33,400 bases of DNA from Clostridioides difficile CD160 (lineage in GTDB: Bacteria > Bacillota > Clostridia > Peptostreptococcales > Peptostreptococcaceae): contig NZ_AVHW01000061.1 of NCBI RefSeq assembly GCF_000449425.2, positions 1 to 33,400 of the forward strand, written 5' to 3'. This document shows, piece by piece, positions 8,548 to 16,759 of the stretch. A program made the position numbers and the translations under genes. Position 1 is the stretch's first letter; each line of letters starts with the position of its first letter. Below the pieces are notes generated by a model. The model searched no databases, had not been told where the DNA came from, and saw only the letters and a list, made by a program, of their open reading frames with translations.

Positions 8548-8709
8548 TTTATACAAACAACATATTTTGTTTCAGTAAATTTATTTTAGTAGATATAAAT
8601 TTTATAGTTTTAAAACTAGTAAAGTAGGAAGTAAATTTAATATAAAAGGGTAAATAAAGGATTTAGAGGGCATAATATAGAATAAATTAATTATTTAAGG
8701 AGGGTTTTT
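8548..8709. other. Intergenic leader of the lipoprotein gene
   Basis: With the terminator and the 3' untranslated part before it, this completes a 310-bp gene-free stretch (8400-8709). I see no gene in it. The TAAGGAGGG site at 8697-8705 belongs to the following CDS. No confident promoter could be placed. Confidence 0.4.
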
Positions 8710-9327
8710 ATGTATAAAAAAACATATTTATTAGTAGTGAGTATACTAGTTGCAGGTTTATTGACTGCATGTAGTGGAAATCCAACTACAGATTCAGGAC
8801 AGGCACAAAATAATACAAATAAAGAGGCAAATACGTCAAATAGTGCTTTAAAAGATGAAAAAAATAATGAAAATTTAAATGAACAAGATTTTAAAGTACC
8901 CTACACAGATGCAATAAACATATTTAAAGATAAGTATAAAGATGCTGATATAGTAGATTTAAGCCTTGAAAGAGACTTAAATAAATTTGTCTATACTGTT
9001 GAAGGTGTAGATGATAATAATGAGTATAAAATGAAAATAGACGCTAATACAAAAGATGTATTACAGGATAAAACAGAAAAACTGGATTCAGATGATTTAA
9101 ATGGAGTAGCTAGAAAAGAAAAATTAGATTTAAATGACATAATAACACCTCAAAAAGCTATGGAAATTGCACTAAAAGAGCAAAATGGAATGGTGAAAGA
9201 ATGGAGTTTAGATAAAGATTTAGATGTTACTTTTTATAAAATAAGAATAGATAAAGATAAAAATGAATATGACATAAAGGTAGATTCTAAAAAGGGAACT
9301 ATATTGGAGGTAGAAAAAGAAGATTAG
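8710..9327 (+). CDS. PepSY-domain lipoprotein
   Basis: A 205-residue surface lipoprotein. The signal peptide ends in the lipobox LTAC (18-21), so C21 would be lipidated and the protein anchored on the outer face of the membrane. A linker rich in Asn, Ser and Thr (22-60) leads to two PepSY-type domains (about 67-125 and 144-203). Each has the helix-then-three-strand pattern ending in a (K/D)-V-D-(S/A)-x-(K/T)-G/D turn. PepSY domains are thought to inhibit or modulate extracellular peptidases or to act as small-molecule binding modules; the specific role here is unknown. Its upstream neighbour also ends in a PepSY-like domain, although a terminator separates the two. Confidence 0.87.
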   Translation: MYKKTYLLVVSILVAGLLTACSGNPTTDSGQAQNNTNKEANTSNSALKDEKNNENLNEQDFKVPYTDAINIFKDKYKDADIVDLSLERDLNKFVYTVEGVDDNNEYKMKIDANTKDVLQDKTEKLDSDDLNGVARKEKLDLNDIITPQKAMEIALKEQNGMVKEWSLDKDLDVTFYKIRIDKDKNEYDIKVDSKKGTILEVEKED

Positions 9328-9434
9328 AAGCTCTATTTTATTTTTAAAGTAATTTCTTTTTTGAATAAATTTTGTTTAAAATATAACAATCAGGGTATAA
9401 AAAGATTAAATAACTATTTTAGGAGGAGTACGGT

Positions 9435-11966
9435 ATGTCATTGAAATCATTAAAAATAAAAGAAAATTTATATTGGGTAGGTTCGCTTGACCCTGACTTA
9501 AGAGTATTTGACATAATTATGTATACACCTTATGGAACTACTTATAATTCATATGTATTAAAAGGGACAGAAAAAACAGTTTTATTTGAGACAGTTAAAG
9601 ATAAACATTTTGACAATTATGTTGAAAGATTAAATGATTTAAATATAGATTTTGAAAAAATAGACTATATTGTTGTAAGTCATACTGAACCAGACCATGC
9701 AGGAAGTGTTGAAAAACTTTTGGATTTAGCTAAAAATGCAAAAGTAGTAGCATCAGAAACGGCAATTAAATATCTTAAGGAAATCGTAAACAAAGACTTT
9801 GAGTATATTGCAGTTGCAGATGGAGATACATTATCAATTGGAGATAAAACTTTAGAATTCTTCTCTGTGCCTATGCTTCATTGGCCAGATACTATATACA
9901 CATATATAAAAGAGGATAAAACTCTTGTAACATGTGATTCATTTGGAAGTCATTATAGTAATGATAAGATAGTAAATACACTTGATGAAGACGAAGAAAA
10001 GGATTACTTAGATGCTTTGAGATACTATTATGATTGTATAATGGGACCATTTAAACCATCTATGGTAACTGCTATAGAAAAGATAAAAGATTTAGATATA
10101 GACACTGTGTGTCCAGGTCATGGACCTGTATTAACTGAAAATCCTAGAAAAATTATAGACCTTTATTATAACTGGAGTGTAAATGAACAAATAAAATTAG
10201 AAAAAGAAGTTACAATTTGTTATGTTTCTGCACATGGATATACAAAGATAATGGCAGAAGCTATAAAATCATATATTGAACAAAATAGCAATTATAAAGT
10301 AAATTTATTTGATGTAATAGAGAATAAACAAGAAGATATTTTAGCAAAAATAGCAGTATCCCAAGGTGTATTATTTGGTACACCAACAATATTAGGAGAT
10401 GCATTAAAGCCTATATGGGATATCTTAGTATCTTTAAATCCAGTCATTCATGGTGGAAAAGTTGCTTCAGTATTTGGTTCATATGGATGGAGTGGAGAAG
10501 GTATAGAAAATGCCATGGAGAGAATACATCAACTTAGAATGACAGCGGTAAAACCATTTGCTGTTAACTTTAAACCATCAAATGAAGAGTTGGATAAATT
10601 ATATTCTTATACAGGTAAATTCTTAGATAAATTAAATTCTACTTTTGGAAGTAAAAAGAAGACTAAGAAATTTAAATGTGTAATTTGTAATGAGGTTTTT
10701 GAAGGGGATAGTGCTCCTAGTGTATGTCCTGTATGTGGAGCTAAAGAAGACCAATTTATAGAAGTTGAAGAAGATGAAGTTACTTTTAGAAAAGACACTG
10801 ATGAATACTTTGTGATAGTAGGAAATGGGGCTGCTGGTTTTTATGCAGCAGATGCTATAAGAAAAAGAAATAAAACTTGCAAAATAACTATGATTTCCAA
10901 TGAAGATGAGTTAACTTACTATAGACCTGCACTTTCTGATGGAATAAATGAAGAGTTGGGTTCAGATTTCTATATGGAAGACAAAGCTTGGTACGACGAA
11001 AATAACATAGTAGTAATATTAGGAACAAATGTAGATAAGTTAGATGAAGTAAATAAAACTATTATAGTAAATGATGGTGCTATTAAATTTGATAAGCTTG
11101 TAATAGCTACAGGAAGTAGAAACTTTATACCACCAATTAAGGGTCATGATTTAGAAAATGTGTTTACTCTTAGAAATATAAAAGATTTATATAGTGTAAA
11201 GGAAGCCTTAGAAAAGTCTAAGAAAGTTGTAGTAATCGGTGGTGGTTTATTAGGACTTGAAGCTGCATGGGAATTTAGATTAAAAGGATTGGAAGTAGTT
11301 GTTGTTGAAGCAATGGATGGCATATTATCAAAACAACTTGATAAAGAAGGTAGTAAAATATTAGAGCAATGTGTAAGAGATACAGGAATAGATGTAAGAT
11401 TAGGTGTAGCAGTCGATGGTATTGATGGTAATGGAAAAGCTCAAAAAGTCATATTCAAAGATGGGGATAGTGTTGAATGTGATATGGTAGTATTTTCAAT
11501 TGGTGTAAGAGCAAATACACAAATGGTTCAAGATACATCAGTAAAAACTGATAGAGGTATTGTTGTAGATAAGACATTACAGACAACTGTTAAAGATATA
11601 TATGCTTGTGGAGATGTTGCACAAGTAGAAAATACTAGCTTAGCTATATGGCCATCTTCAGTGGAAATGGGAAAAATAGCAGGTGCAAATGCAAGTGGAG
11701 ATAATTTAACATTTGAAAGTGATGTATATCCAGTTTCATTGGATGCCATGAATGTAAAAGTATTTAGTATAGGTAATATACAAAATTTTGATAAAGAAAT
11801 TTCATCAAAAGATGATGGAAAAAGAATCTACAAAAAATTATTTATGAAAGAAGGCTCATTAGTAGGAGCTATACTTATAAATGATTTAAGTTGTACTGTT
11901 AAATTGATAAGATTAATATCTGAAAAAGGTGATTTTGAAGATATTATGAAGGCGGATATACTATAG
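9435..11966 (+). CDS. fdpF: Class F flavodiiron protein (NADH:O2 oxidoreductase)
   Basis: An 843-residue single-chain electron-transfer enzyme that reduces O2 to water with NAD(P)H. Four modules are visible. The first is a metallo-beta-lactamase diiron domain (1-250) with ligands H83, E85, D87, H88, H149, D168 and H229. The second is a flavodoxin FMN domain (about 258-400). The third is a rubredoxin with CxxC pairs C415/C418 and C431/C434. The last is an FAD/NAD(P) oxidoreductase (455-843) with FAD motif GNGAAG (463-468), NAD motif GGGLLG (602-607) and a YACGDVAQ FAD-closing motif near 725. Fusion of the reductase makes the protein self-sufficient, so no separate rubredoxin reductase is needed. 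In C. difficile FdpF is linked to tolerance of low oxygen. GGAGGAG (9422-9428) is the ribosome binding site and the gene has its own terminator. Confidence 0.95.
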   Translation: MSLKSLKIKENLYWVGSLDPDLRVFDIIMYTPYGTTYNSYVLKGTEKTVLFETVKDKHFDNYVERLNDLNIDFEKIDYIVVSHTEPDHAGSVEKLLDLAKNAKVVASETAIKYLKEIVNKDFEYIAVADGDTLSIGDKTLEFFSVPMLHWPDTIYTYIKEDKTLVTCDSFGSHYSNDKIVNTLDEDEEKDYLDALRYYYDCIMGPFKPSMVTAIEKIKDLDIDTVCPGHGPVLTENPRKIIDLYYNWSVNEQIKLEKEVTICYVSAHGYTKIMAEAIKSYIEQNSNYKVNLFDVIENKQEDILAKIAVSQGVLFGTPTILGDALKPIWDILVSLNPVIHGGKVASVFGSYGWSGEGIENAMERIHQLRMTAVKPFAVNFKPSNEELDKLYSYTGKFLDKLNSTFGSKKKTKKFKCVICNEVFEGDSAPSVCPVCGAKEDQFIEVEEDEVTFRKDTDEYFVIVGNGAAGFYAADAIRKRNKTCKITMISNEDELTYYRPALSDGINEELGSDFYMEDKAWYDENNIVVILGTNVDKLDEVNKTIIVNDGAIKFDKLVIATGSRNFIPPIKGHDLENVFTLRNIKDLYSVKEALEKSKKVVVIGGGLLGLEAAWEFRLKGLEVVVVEAMDGILSKQLDKEGSKILEQCVRDTGIDVRLGVAVDGIDGNGKAQKVIFKDGDSVECDMVVFSIGVRANTQMVQDTSVKTDRGIVVDKTLQTTVKDIYACGDVAQVENTSLAIWPSSVEMGKIAGANASGDNLTFESDVYPVSLDAMNVKVFSIGNIQNFDKEISSKDDGKRIYKKLFMKEGSLVGAILINDLSCTVKLIRLISEKGDFEDIMKADIL

Positions 11967-11986
11967 TTTAAATATATCAGAATGGA

Positions 11987-12028
11987 AAAGTCTTAAAATA
12001 TGACAATTCATATTTTAAGACTTTTTTG
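11987..12028 (+). terminator. Strong terminator after fdpF
   Basis: A stem of about 17 bp (11987-12003 with 12008-12024) around a CAAT loop ends in TTTTTTG. It lies 20 bp after the stop codon. Confidence 0.92.
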
Positions 12029-12177
12029 TTATAATATATAATAAACTAATTATACCTTAACTGTAAATTTATATAGATTGTTTACTTTTTAATATTAGAT
12101 TCCTTTTTTGAGATTGGTATATAATAACAATATAGAGTAGATAATAATAGTTAAAGTTAAAAAAGGGGAAAAGCAAT

Positions 12178-12798
12178 ATGCAGTATATACAAGAATTACT
12201 TGATTTGACTCAAAACTATTGGGCATTAGCCACAATAATTGGTTTGTTAAGTGCATTTATAGAAAGCTTTATACCAGCTCTACCGCTTGTTGCTATAGTT
12301 ACAGCAAATGCTGCAATACAAGGATTATTGCTTGGATGTTTGTTATCGTGGATTGGCTCAGGACTTGGGACAACCTCATTATTTTTATTAATAAGCAGAT
12401 TTAATGACAGTAGGCTTTTTAATAAGTTAAGAAATAGTAAAACTGAAAGAGCAATAAGTTGGATGGACAAACAGGGATTTAAGTTATTATTTATAGCATA
12501 TGCCTGTCCGTTTATGCCTGGGTGTTTAGTTACTATTGCATCAGCTTTTGGTAAAAAAGATATAAAAGATTTTGTGCCAGCGATGCTGGCAGGCAAATTT
12601 GTGATGTTTATAGTAATAAGCTATGTGGCAAGTGATATAGAAGGATTTATAACAAGTCCTTTAAAGATAGCATCATTTATATTATTGGTGTTTTTATCAT
12701 GGAAGATTGGAAATAGAGTTAATAAAAACCTTGAAAATCATAATTATGATTTTCATCATAAAAAACACCAAAATGATAGAGATAACAGAAAGATTTAG
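12178..12798 (+). CDS. DedA/SNARE-associated (VTT domain) membrane protein
   Basis: A 206-residue integral membrane protein of the DedA superfamily, which includes lipid carrier flippases needed to recycle undecaprenyl phosphate or phospholipids. Visible features are an early re-entrant segment with ESFIPALPLVAIVTAN (28-43), a Gly-rich span, an amphipathic linker, and a second re-entrant segment around FIAYACPFMPGCLVTIASAF (103-122), where the DedA family has its conserved Arg/Pro/Gly motif. Two further spans end near 180. The typical Arg of the R-x-x-P-x-x-R motif is not obvious, so the assignment to a subgroup is open. The C-terminal tail (186-206) is charged and rich in His and Asn. GGGG at 12163-12166 serves as ribosome binding site. 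Single gene. Confidence 0.75.
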   Translation: MQYIQELLDLTQNYWALATIIGLLSAFIESFIPALPLVAIVTANAAIQGLLLGCLLSWIGSGLGTTSLFLLISRFNDSRLFNKLRNSKTERAISWMDKQGFKLLFIAYACPFMPGCLVTIASAFGKKDIKDFVPAMLAGKFVMFIVISYVASDIEGFITSPLKIASFILLVFLSWKIGNRVNKNLENHNYDFHHKKHQNDRDNRKI

Positions 12799-12811
12799 TT
12801 TGCTAAAAAAT

Positions 12812-12868
12812 AAAAAGTATCAAAAAATGATTAACTTCTAAATTATTATTTTAAGATACTTTTTATTT
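12812..12868 (+). terminator. Terminator after the DedA-like gene
   Basis: AAAAAGTATC (12812-12821) pairs with GATACTTTTT (12855-12864) across an AT-rich loop of 33 bases that can pair further, followed by ATTTTTG. Confidence 0.7.
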
Positions 12869-13231
12869 TTGATTTTATAAGGAACAATATATTTGTAAAA
12901 ACTATTAAACATAAATGTGAACTAACATAAGTTTGTAAAAAAATATTGAGAAATAACTTTTATGGAAAAATAGTCACTAGCACTATAATAATATAAGGTG
13001 AGTTGCTTTGATTACATGTATGATTAAATTATACTTAATAGATAAAATAAGAAAGAAAAGAGCAGTTGATTGCAATAGATTAACTGCTCTTTTACATGTA
13101 ATTAAACTTATTTTGGAAAAATTCTTTGTTACAGTAACAAAATTAGTATGTATTTACCATACAAAGTAAAAATATGTAAAACTTATTTGAACTTACTCTT
13201 AAATAATTTTACCTATCAATTATAAATATAA
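12869..13231. other. Gene-free stretch with hairpins, possible small RNA
   Basis: Together with the terminator before it this is 433 bp without a gene. It contains a TATAAT (12984-12989) lacking a good -35 box, then about 65 bp of unique sequence, then the strong hairpin at 13056-13093. It also has a 17-bp dyad TTTGTTA-CAG-TAACAAA (13125-13141). A transcript of about 100 nt from the TATAAT to the hairpin is possible. Equally, the hairpins may only serve as terminators of the flanking convergent genes. Confidence 0.4.
13056..13093. terminator. Bidirectional-looking hairpin terminator
   Basis: A 14-bp stem (13056-13069 with 13080-13093, one G-T pair) encloses a 10-base loop. On the plus strand it ends in CTTTTAC. 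On the minus strand it ends in CTTTTCTTTC, which would stop transcription of the minus-strand gene ending at 13232. Confidence 0.65.
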
Positions 13232-13768
13232 CTATAGCAAAATATAAAATTGATATCCAATCAAAAAAATAACTATGAAATTCAAGAGCTTAGATATGAA
13301 TTTTTCTGTTTTTGAGTTAGTTTTTATAGGTAGTAAAGAAATGTTTATGGTAATGGGATAAAACAATTCAATACCTTCTTTAGTAATAAGGTCAAGGCAC
13401 AGGTGAGATAGATATCCTATTATAAATCCACTAGACAAACATGAGAAAACTATATTATTGTGAGTAAAGATTGTTAGAGATTTAAAAAAACTATAAAGAA
13501 GCAATAAAGCAATTAAGCTATGGGTAAATCCTCTATGTCTAAACCTGCTTCCAAATAATTTGTATATCAATATAAATTTTTTACTTATGTGAGAGCCTCG
13601 CATATCTATATCTGGAAACAAAGAACCTAAATATGCAAAATAAATGTAAACTATAATTAATACTATTTTATATGTAATATCGTATTTGACTAAATATATA
13701 TTGTTTATAAAGGGGAGTATCAAAAGTGCAAATATATATCCTCCCCTTTCATGTGTTTCTTTTATCAT
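13232..13768 (-). CDS. DUF457/YdjM-like membrane-bound metal-dependent hydrolase family protein
   Basis: A 178-residue membrane protein. It opens with the THERGG signature (4-9) and continues with LGSLFPDID (about 48-56), a GSRFRHRGFTHS block (about 77-88) and a GYLSHLCLDLITKEGIELFYP segment near 135-155. These Asp and His clusters are hallmarks of the YdjM/DUF457 family, predicted to be membrane-embedded metal-dependent hydrolases, some of them linked to phospholipid or damage responses. Four hydrophobic spans are visible. I choose the ATG at 13768 because AGGAGG lies 8 bases upstream of it on the minus strand. A reading 11 residues longer starts upstream of that site. The true substrate is unknown. 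Confidence 0.83.
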   Translation of the reverse strand: MIKETHERGGYIFALLILPFINNIYLVKYDITYKIVLIIVYIYFAYLGSLFPDIDMRGSHISKKFILIYKLFGSRFRHRGFTHSLIALLLLYSFFKSLTIFTHNNIVFSCLSSGFIIGYLSHLCLDLITKEGIELFYPITINISLLPIKTNSKTEKFISKLLNFIVIFLIGYQFYILL

Positions 13769-13880
13769 ATAAAAATCCTCCTGAATCGTCACTATAAACA
13801 TAATATTGGTAAATTTAGACTATCTTCTTTTATATTATATAGCAAACATAAGTTTTTTTCAAAAGGATTTTAATATTTAA

Positions 13881-14585
13881 TTAATCTTGAGATTTTAAAT
13901 TTTTATAGTTTTCTAAAGCACCATTCCAATTGACTACATTAAACCAGTTGTCAATGTACTCATTTCTTCTATTTTGATATTTTAAATAGTAAGCATGTTC
14001 CCAAACATCAAGTCCTATTATAGGTGTTAAATTTTTACTTATAGGGCTATCTTGATTTGGAGTAGTTATAATAGATAAATTACCATCTTTAGTGGCTACA
14101 AGCCAAGCCCAACCAGAACCAAAAACATCTAAAGAAGCTTTTTTGAATTCTTCCTTAAATTTTTCAAAAGAGCCAAAGTCTCTATCAATTGCTTCTTTTA
14201 AAGATTCAGAAGGTATAGTTTTTTCAGGCGTCATTATATCAAAAAAGAATTTATGATTATAAGCACCTCCTGCATTATTTCTTACTGTTGTAGCGATATC
14301 TTTAGGCAAAGAATCTAAATTTTGCAATAATTCACACAAAGAATACTTGTAAAGCTCAGGATATTTTTCAAGAGCAGCATTTAATTTATCAACATAAGCT
14401 TGATAGTGTTTATCATGATGCAACTTCATAGTTTCTTTATCTATATAAGGTTCAAGTGCATCGTATGCATAAGGTAATGGTTTAACCTTAAACTTATTGT
14501 TTTCAGGTGTAAAAGCAAATGAAGTTATACACTGTGAAATTATAAATAAAGACATAATAACTGGTATTAACATTTTTTTCTTCAT
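13881..14585 (-). CDS. sodA: Exported Fe/Mn superoxide dismutase
   Basis: A 234-residue enzyme converting superoxide to O2 and H2O2. An N-terminal hydrophobic signal (about 5-25) ending before FTPENN precedes a full SOD fold. Metal ligands are readable: H56 in the KLHHDKHYQAYV motif, H111 in GGAYNHKFFF, and D193 and H197 in the DVWEHAYY motif. Cytosolic SODs lack such a signal. In C. difficile SodA is described as a spore coat associated protein, which fits an unusual location. The ATG at 14585 follows AGGAGGTGA at ideal spacing; an upstream GTG overlaps that site and is not the start. Usual LFW after the second ligand is FFD here, so metal preference is uncertain. It is divergent from asnB. 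Confidence 0.93.
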   Translation of the reverse strand: MKKKMLIPVIMSLFIISQCITSFAFTPENNKFKVKPLPYAYDALEPYIDKETMKLHHDKHYQAYVDKLNAALEKYPELYKYSLCELLQNLDSLPKDIATTVRNNAGGAYNHKFFFDIMTPEKTIPSESLKEAIDRDFGSFEKFKEEFKKASLDVFGSGWAWLVATKDGNLSIITTPNQDSPISKNLTPIIGLDVWEHAYYLKYQNRRNEYIDNWFNVVNWNGALENYKNLKSQD

Positions 14586-14757
14586 AAAAATCACCTCCTA
14601 ATATAGTATTTCTAGAAATAAAAAAAATATGAAGGATTAACAAATAATTTATAAAAATTTGATAGTAATTTTCTTTTAAATTGAATAAGTTTTAAATCTA
14701 AAGACAAAACTATGAGATATAGAATAAGATTAAAAGATAGGAAGGAATTTTGATAAT

Positions 14758-16641
14758 ATGGATGGCAATATTTCAATTTATTATAAAGGAGATATATCTA
14801 AAAGAGAAGATATTAAATTTAAAAAAAAAGAGTCTATAAATAATATGAATAATGTAGACCTTGATAGTAGAAAAGAATTTAAAAATGATGAAAAAACTTT
14901 TAATTTTGATAGATTCAATGTAATAGATGTTATTTATGGAAATAAACCATTTGAAAAGGATGGAAAAGTTATTATCTTCAATGGAAATATCTATAATTGT
15001 CACGAAATAAAAGCAGAATTGGTCGAAAAAGGATATACTTTTACTACAAATGATGATATTGAAATCTTATTGACATCTTATATAGAATTTGGTAAGAATT
15101 GTGTACATAAGATAAAAGGTATGTTTAGCTTTATAATATATGATAGAGCAAGTGAAAGTATATTTGGAGCAAGAGATTTATTTGGAATAAAACCACTTTA
15201 TTATATAAATAATGAAAAAGCAATACTTTTTGCCTCAGAGTATAAATTTATGCTTGAATATATAAAAAATTTAAATATAAATGAAAGAAGTTTGCAAAGT
15301 TATTTTTCATTCCAATATGTACTTCCTGAAGATACGATGATACAAGGAATAAGGTTGATACCAGCAGGTCATTATTTTAGAGTGGAAAATGGCATATTAT
15401 CATTAAAAAGATATAACAAACTTGAATTTAGAAGTAGTACAAAATTTTTTTATAATAAAAATCATCTAGGAAATAGGGATGTAAATGAAGAAGAAGTAAG
15501 AAATATAATAATCGATTCAGTAAAAAGTCATATGCCAGAGAATACACCAATGGGAACATTTTTGTCTGGTGGTATAGATTCATCCATTATAACTACTTTA
15601 GCCTCGCAAATTAATCCAAATATAAAATCTTTTTCTGTAGGGTTTAATGTTAAGGGATATAGTGAGCTGGAAATAGCAAAAAAAACAGCTGATAAGTTAG
15701 GCATAGAAAATATCCAGATTAATATAACACAAGATGAATATATAAAAGCATTGCCAAAAATAATTTATTCTTTGGACGACCCTGTAGCAGACCCTTCAGA
15801 AGTTGGTCTTTATTTCTTAATCAAAGAAGCAGGTAAACATGTTAAAGTGGCATTGTCTGGAGAAGGTGCAGATGAATTATTTGGAGGATATAATATATAT
15901 AATGAATACAATAATATGAAATCCATTGTAAATTCACCTACTTATATTAAAAGTGTATTAGGAAGAGTTTCAGAACTTATGCCAAACATGAAAGGAAAAA
16001 ACTATTTTTATAGATCTACAACACCACTAGAAAAAAGATATATAGGAAATGCAAAGGTTTTTGAAAATAGTGAAGTAAAAAGATTTTTTTCTAAGTACAA
16101 AGAGAAGAATATATATGAATATTTATTATATAATTTGTATAGAGATGCACAAAAAAATAATTATGATTATATAAGTAAGATGCAACATATAGATATAAAT
16201 ACATGGCTTCAGGGCGATATACTTCAAAAAATGAGTAAACTTTCTGCATGTGAGCAACTTGAACTTAGAGTACCGTTTCTATATAAAGATGTCTTTGATG
16301 TAGCAAAAAACTTGAGAATGGAGCAAAAGACAACCAAGAATAATACAAAAGTTTTGCTTAGAGAGGCATTTAGAGATATAGTTCCAGAACATGTTATTCA
16401 AAGAAAAAAATTAGGATTTCCAACACCAATAAGAGTTTGGTTAAAAGATTCCTTAGGAGAAATTGTAAAAGAAACTATTTCTAATTCAAATGTAGATGAT
16501 TTTATAGATAAAAAATATGCAATAAACCTTTTAGATACGCATTTTAAAGGTCATAGAGATAATTCAAGAAAAATATGGACTATATTTATCTTTTGTTTGT
16601 GGTATCAATTATTTATAGAAGACAAGAATATTAAATACTAA
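14758..16641 (+). CDS. asnB: AsnB-like asparagine synthetase with degenerate glutaminase domain
   Basis: A 627-residue, two-domain amidotransferase-like protein. The C-terminal synthetase half is intact: ATP pyrophosphatase loop SGGIDSS (270-276) and SGEGADELFGGY (367-378), so it should adenylate aspartate or a similar carboxylate. The N-terminal glutaminase half is not intact. Active enzymes begin Met-Cys-Gly, with Cys as nucleophile after Met removal; here the protein begins Met-Asp-Gly. The HRGPD motif is also missing, and NGEIYN is NGNIYN (75-80). An in-frame stop at 14731 rules out an upstream Cys start. It may therefore use free ammonia or a partner glutaminase. In Firmicutes, AsnB proteins can amidate meso-diaminopimelate in peptidoglycan, and C. 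difficile AsnB is linked to vancomycin response. I cannot tell whether this is that gene. Confidence 0.85.
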   Translation: MDGNISIYYKGDISKREDIKFKKKESINNMNNVDLDSRKEFKNDEKTFNFDRFNVIDVIYGNKPFEKDGKVIIFNGNIYNCHEIKAELVEKGYTFTTNDDIEILLTSYIEFGKNCVHKIKGMFSFIIYDRASESIFGARDLFGIKPLYYINNEKAILFASEYKFMLEYIKNLNINERSLQSYFSFQYVLPEDTMIQGIRLIPAGHYFRVENGILSLKRYNKLEFRSSTKFFYNKNHLGNRDVNEEEVRNIIIDSVKSHMPENTPMGTFLSGGIDSSIITTLASQINPNIKSFSVGFNVKGYSELEIAKKTADKLGIENIQINITQDEYIKALPKIIYSLDDPVADPSEVGLYFLIKEAGKHVKVALSGEGADELFGGYNIYNEYNNMKSIVNSPTYIKSVLGRVSELMPNMKGKNYFYRSTTPLEKRYIGNAKVFENSEVKRFFSKYKEKNIYEYLLYNLYRDAQKNNYDYISKMQHIDINTWLQGDILQKMSKLSACEQLELRVPFLYKDVFDVAKNLRMEQKTTKNNTKVLLREAFRDIVPEHVIQRKKLGFPTPIRVWLKDSLGEIVKETISNSNVDDFIDKKYAINLLDTHFKGHRDNSRKIWTIFIFCLWYQLFIEDKNIKY

Positions 16642-16674
16642 TCTTGTATTATATTTTGTTTGCGTTACATTTTA

Positions 16675-16737
16675 AAAATAGCTAGAATTAAATTTTTTAT
16701 ACATGTTATCATGGGAAATTTAGTTCTAGCTATTTTA
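16675..16737. terminator. Shared terminator between convergent asnB and the YceG-protease gene
   Basis: AAAATAGCTAGAA (16675-16687) pairs perfectly with TTCTAGCTATTTT (16724-16736), with additional inner TTAAATTT/AAATTTAG pairing. T tracts are present on both strands, so it can stop transcription from both sides. Confidence 0.85.
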
Positions 16738-16759
16738 TTAAGAGTTTATTTGAATATAT

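Noticed and set aside
14607-14620. 14-bp palindrome TATTTCTAGAAATA upstream of sodA
   Set aside because: Short and AT-rich, so expected by chance at this composition; no link to a known regulator could be made.
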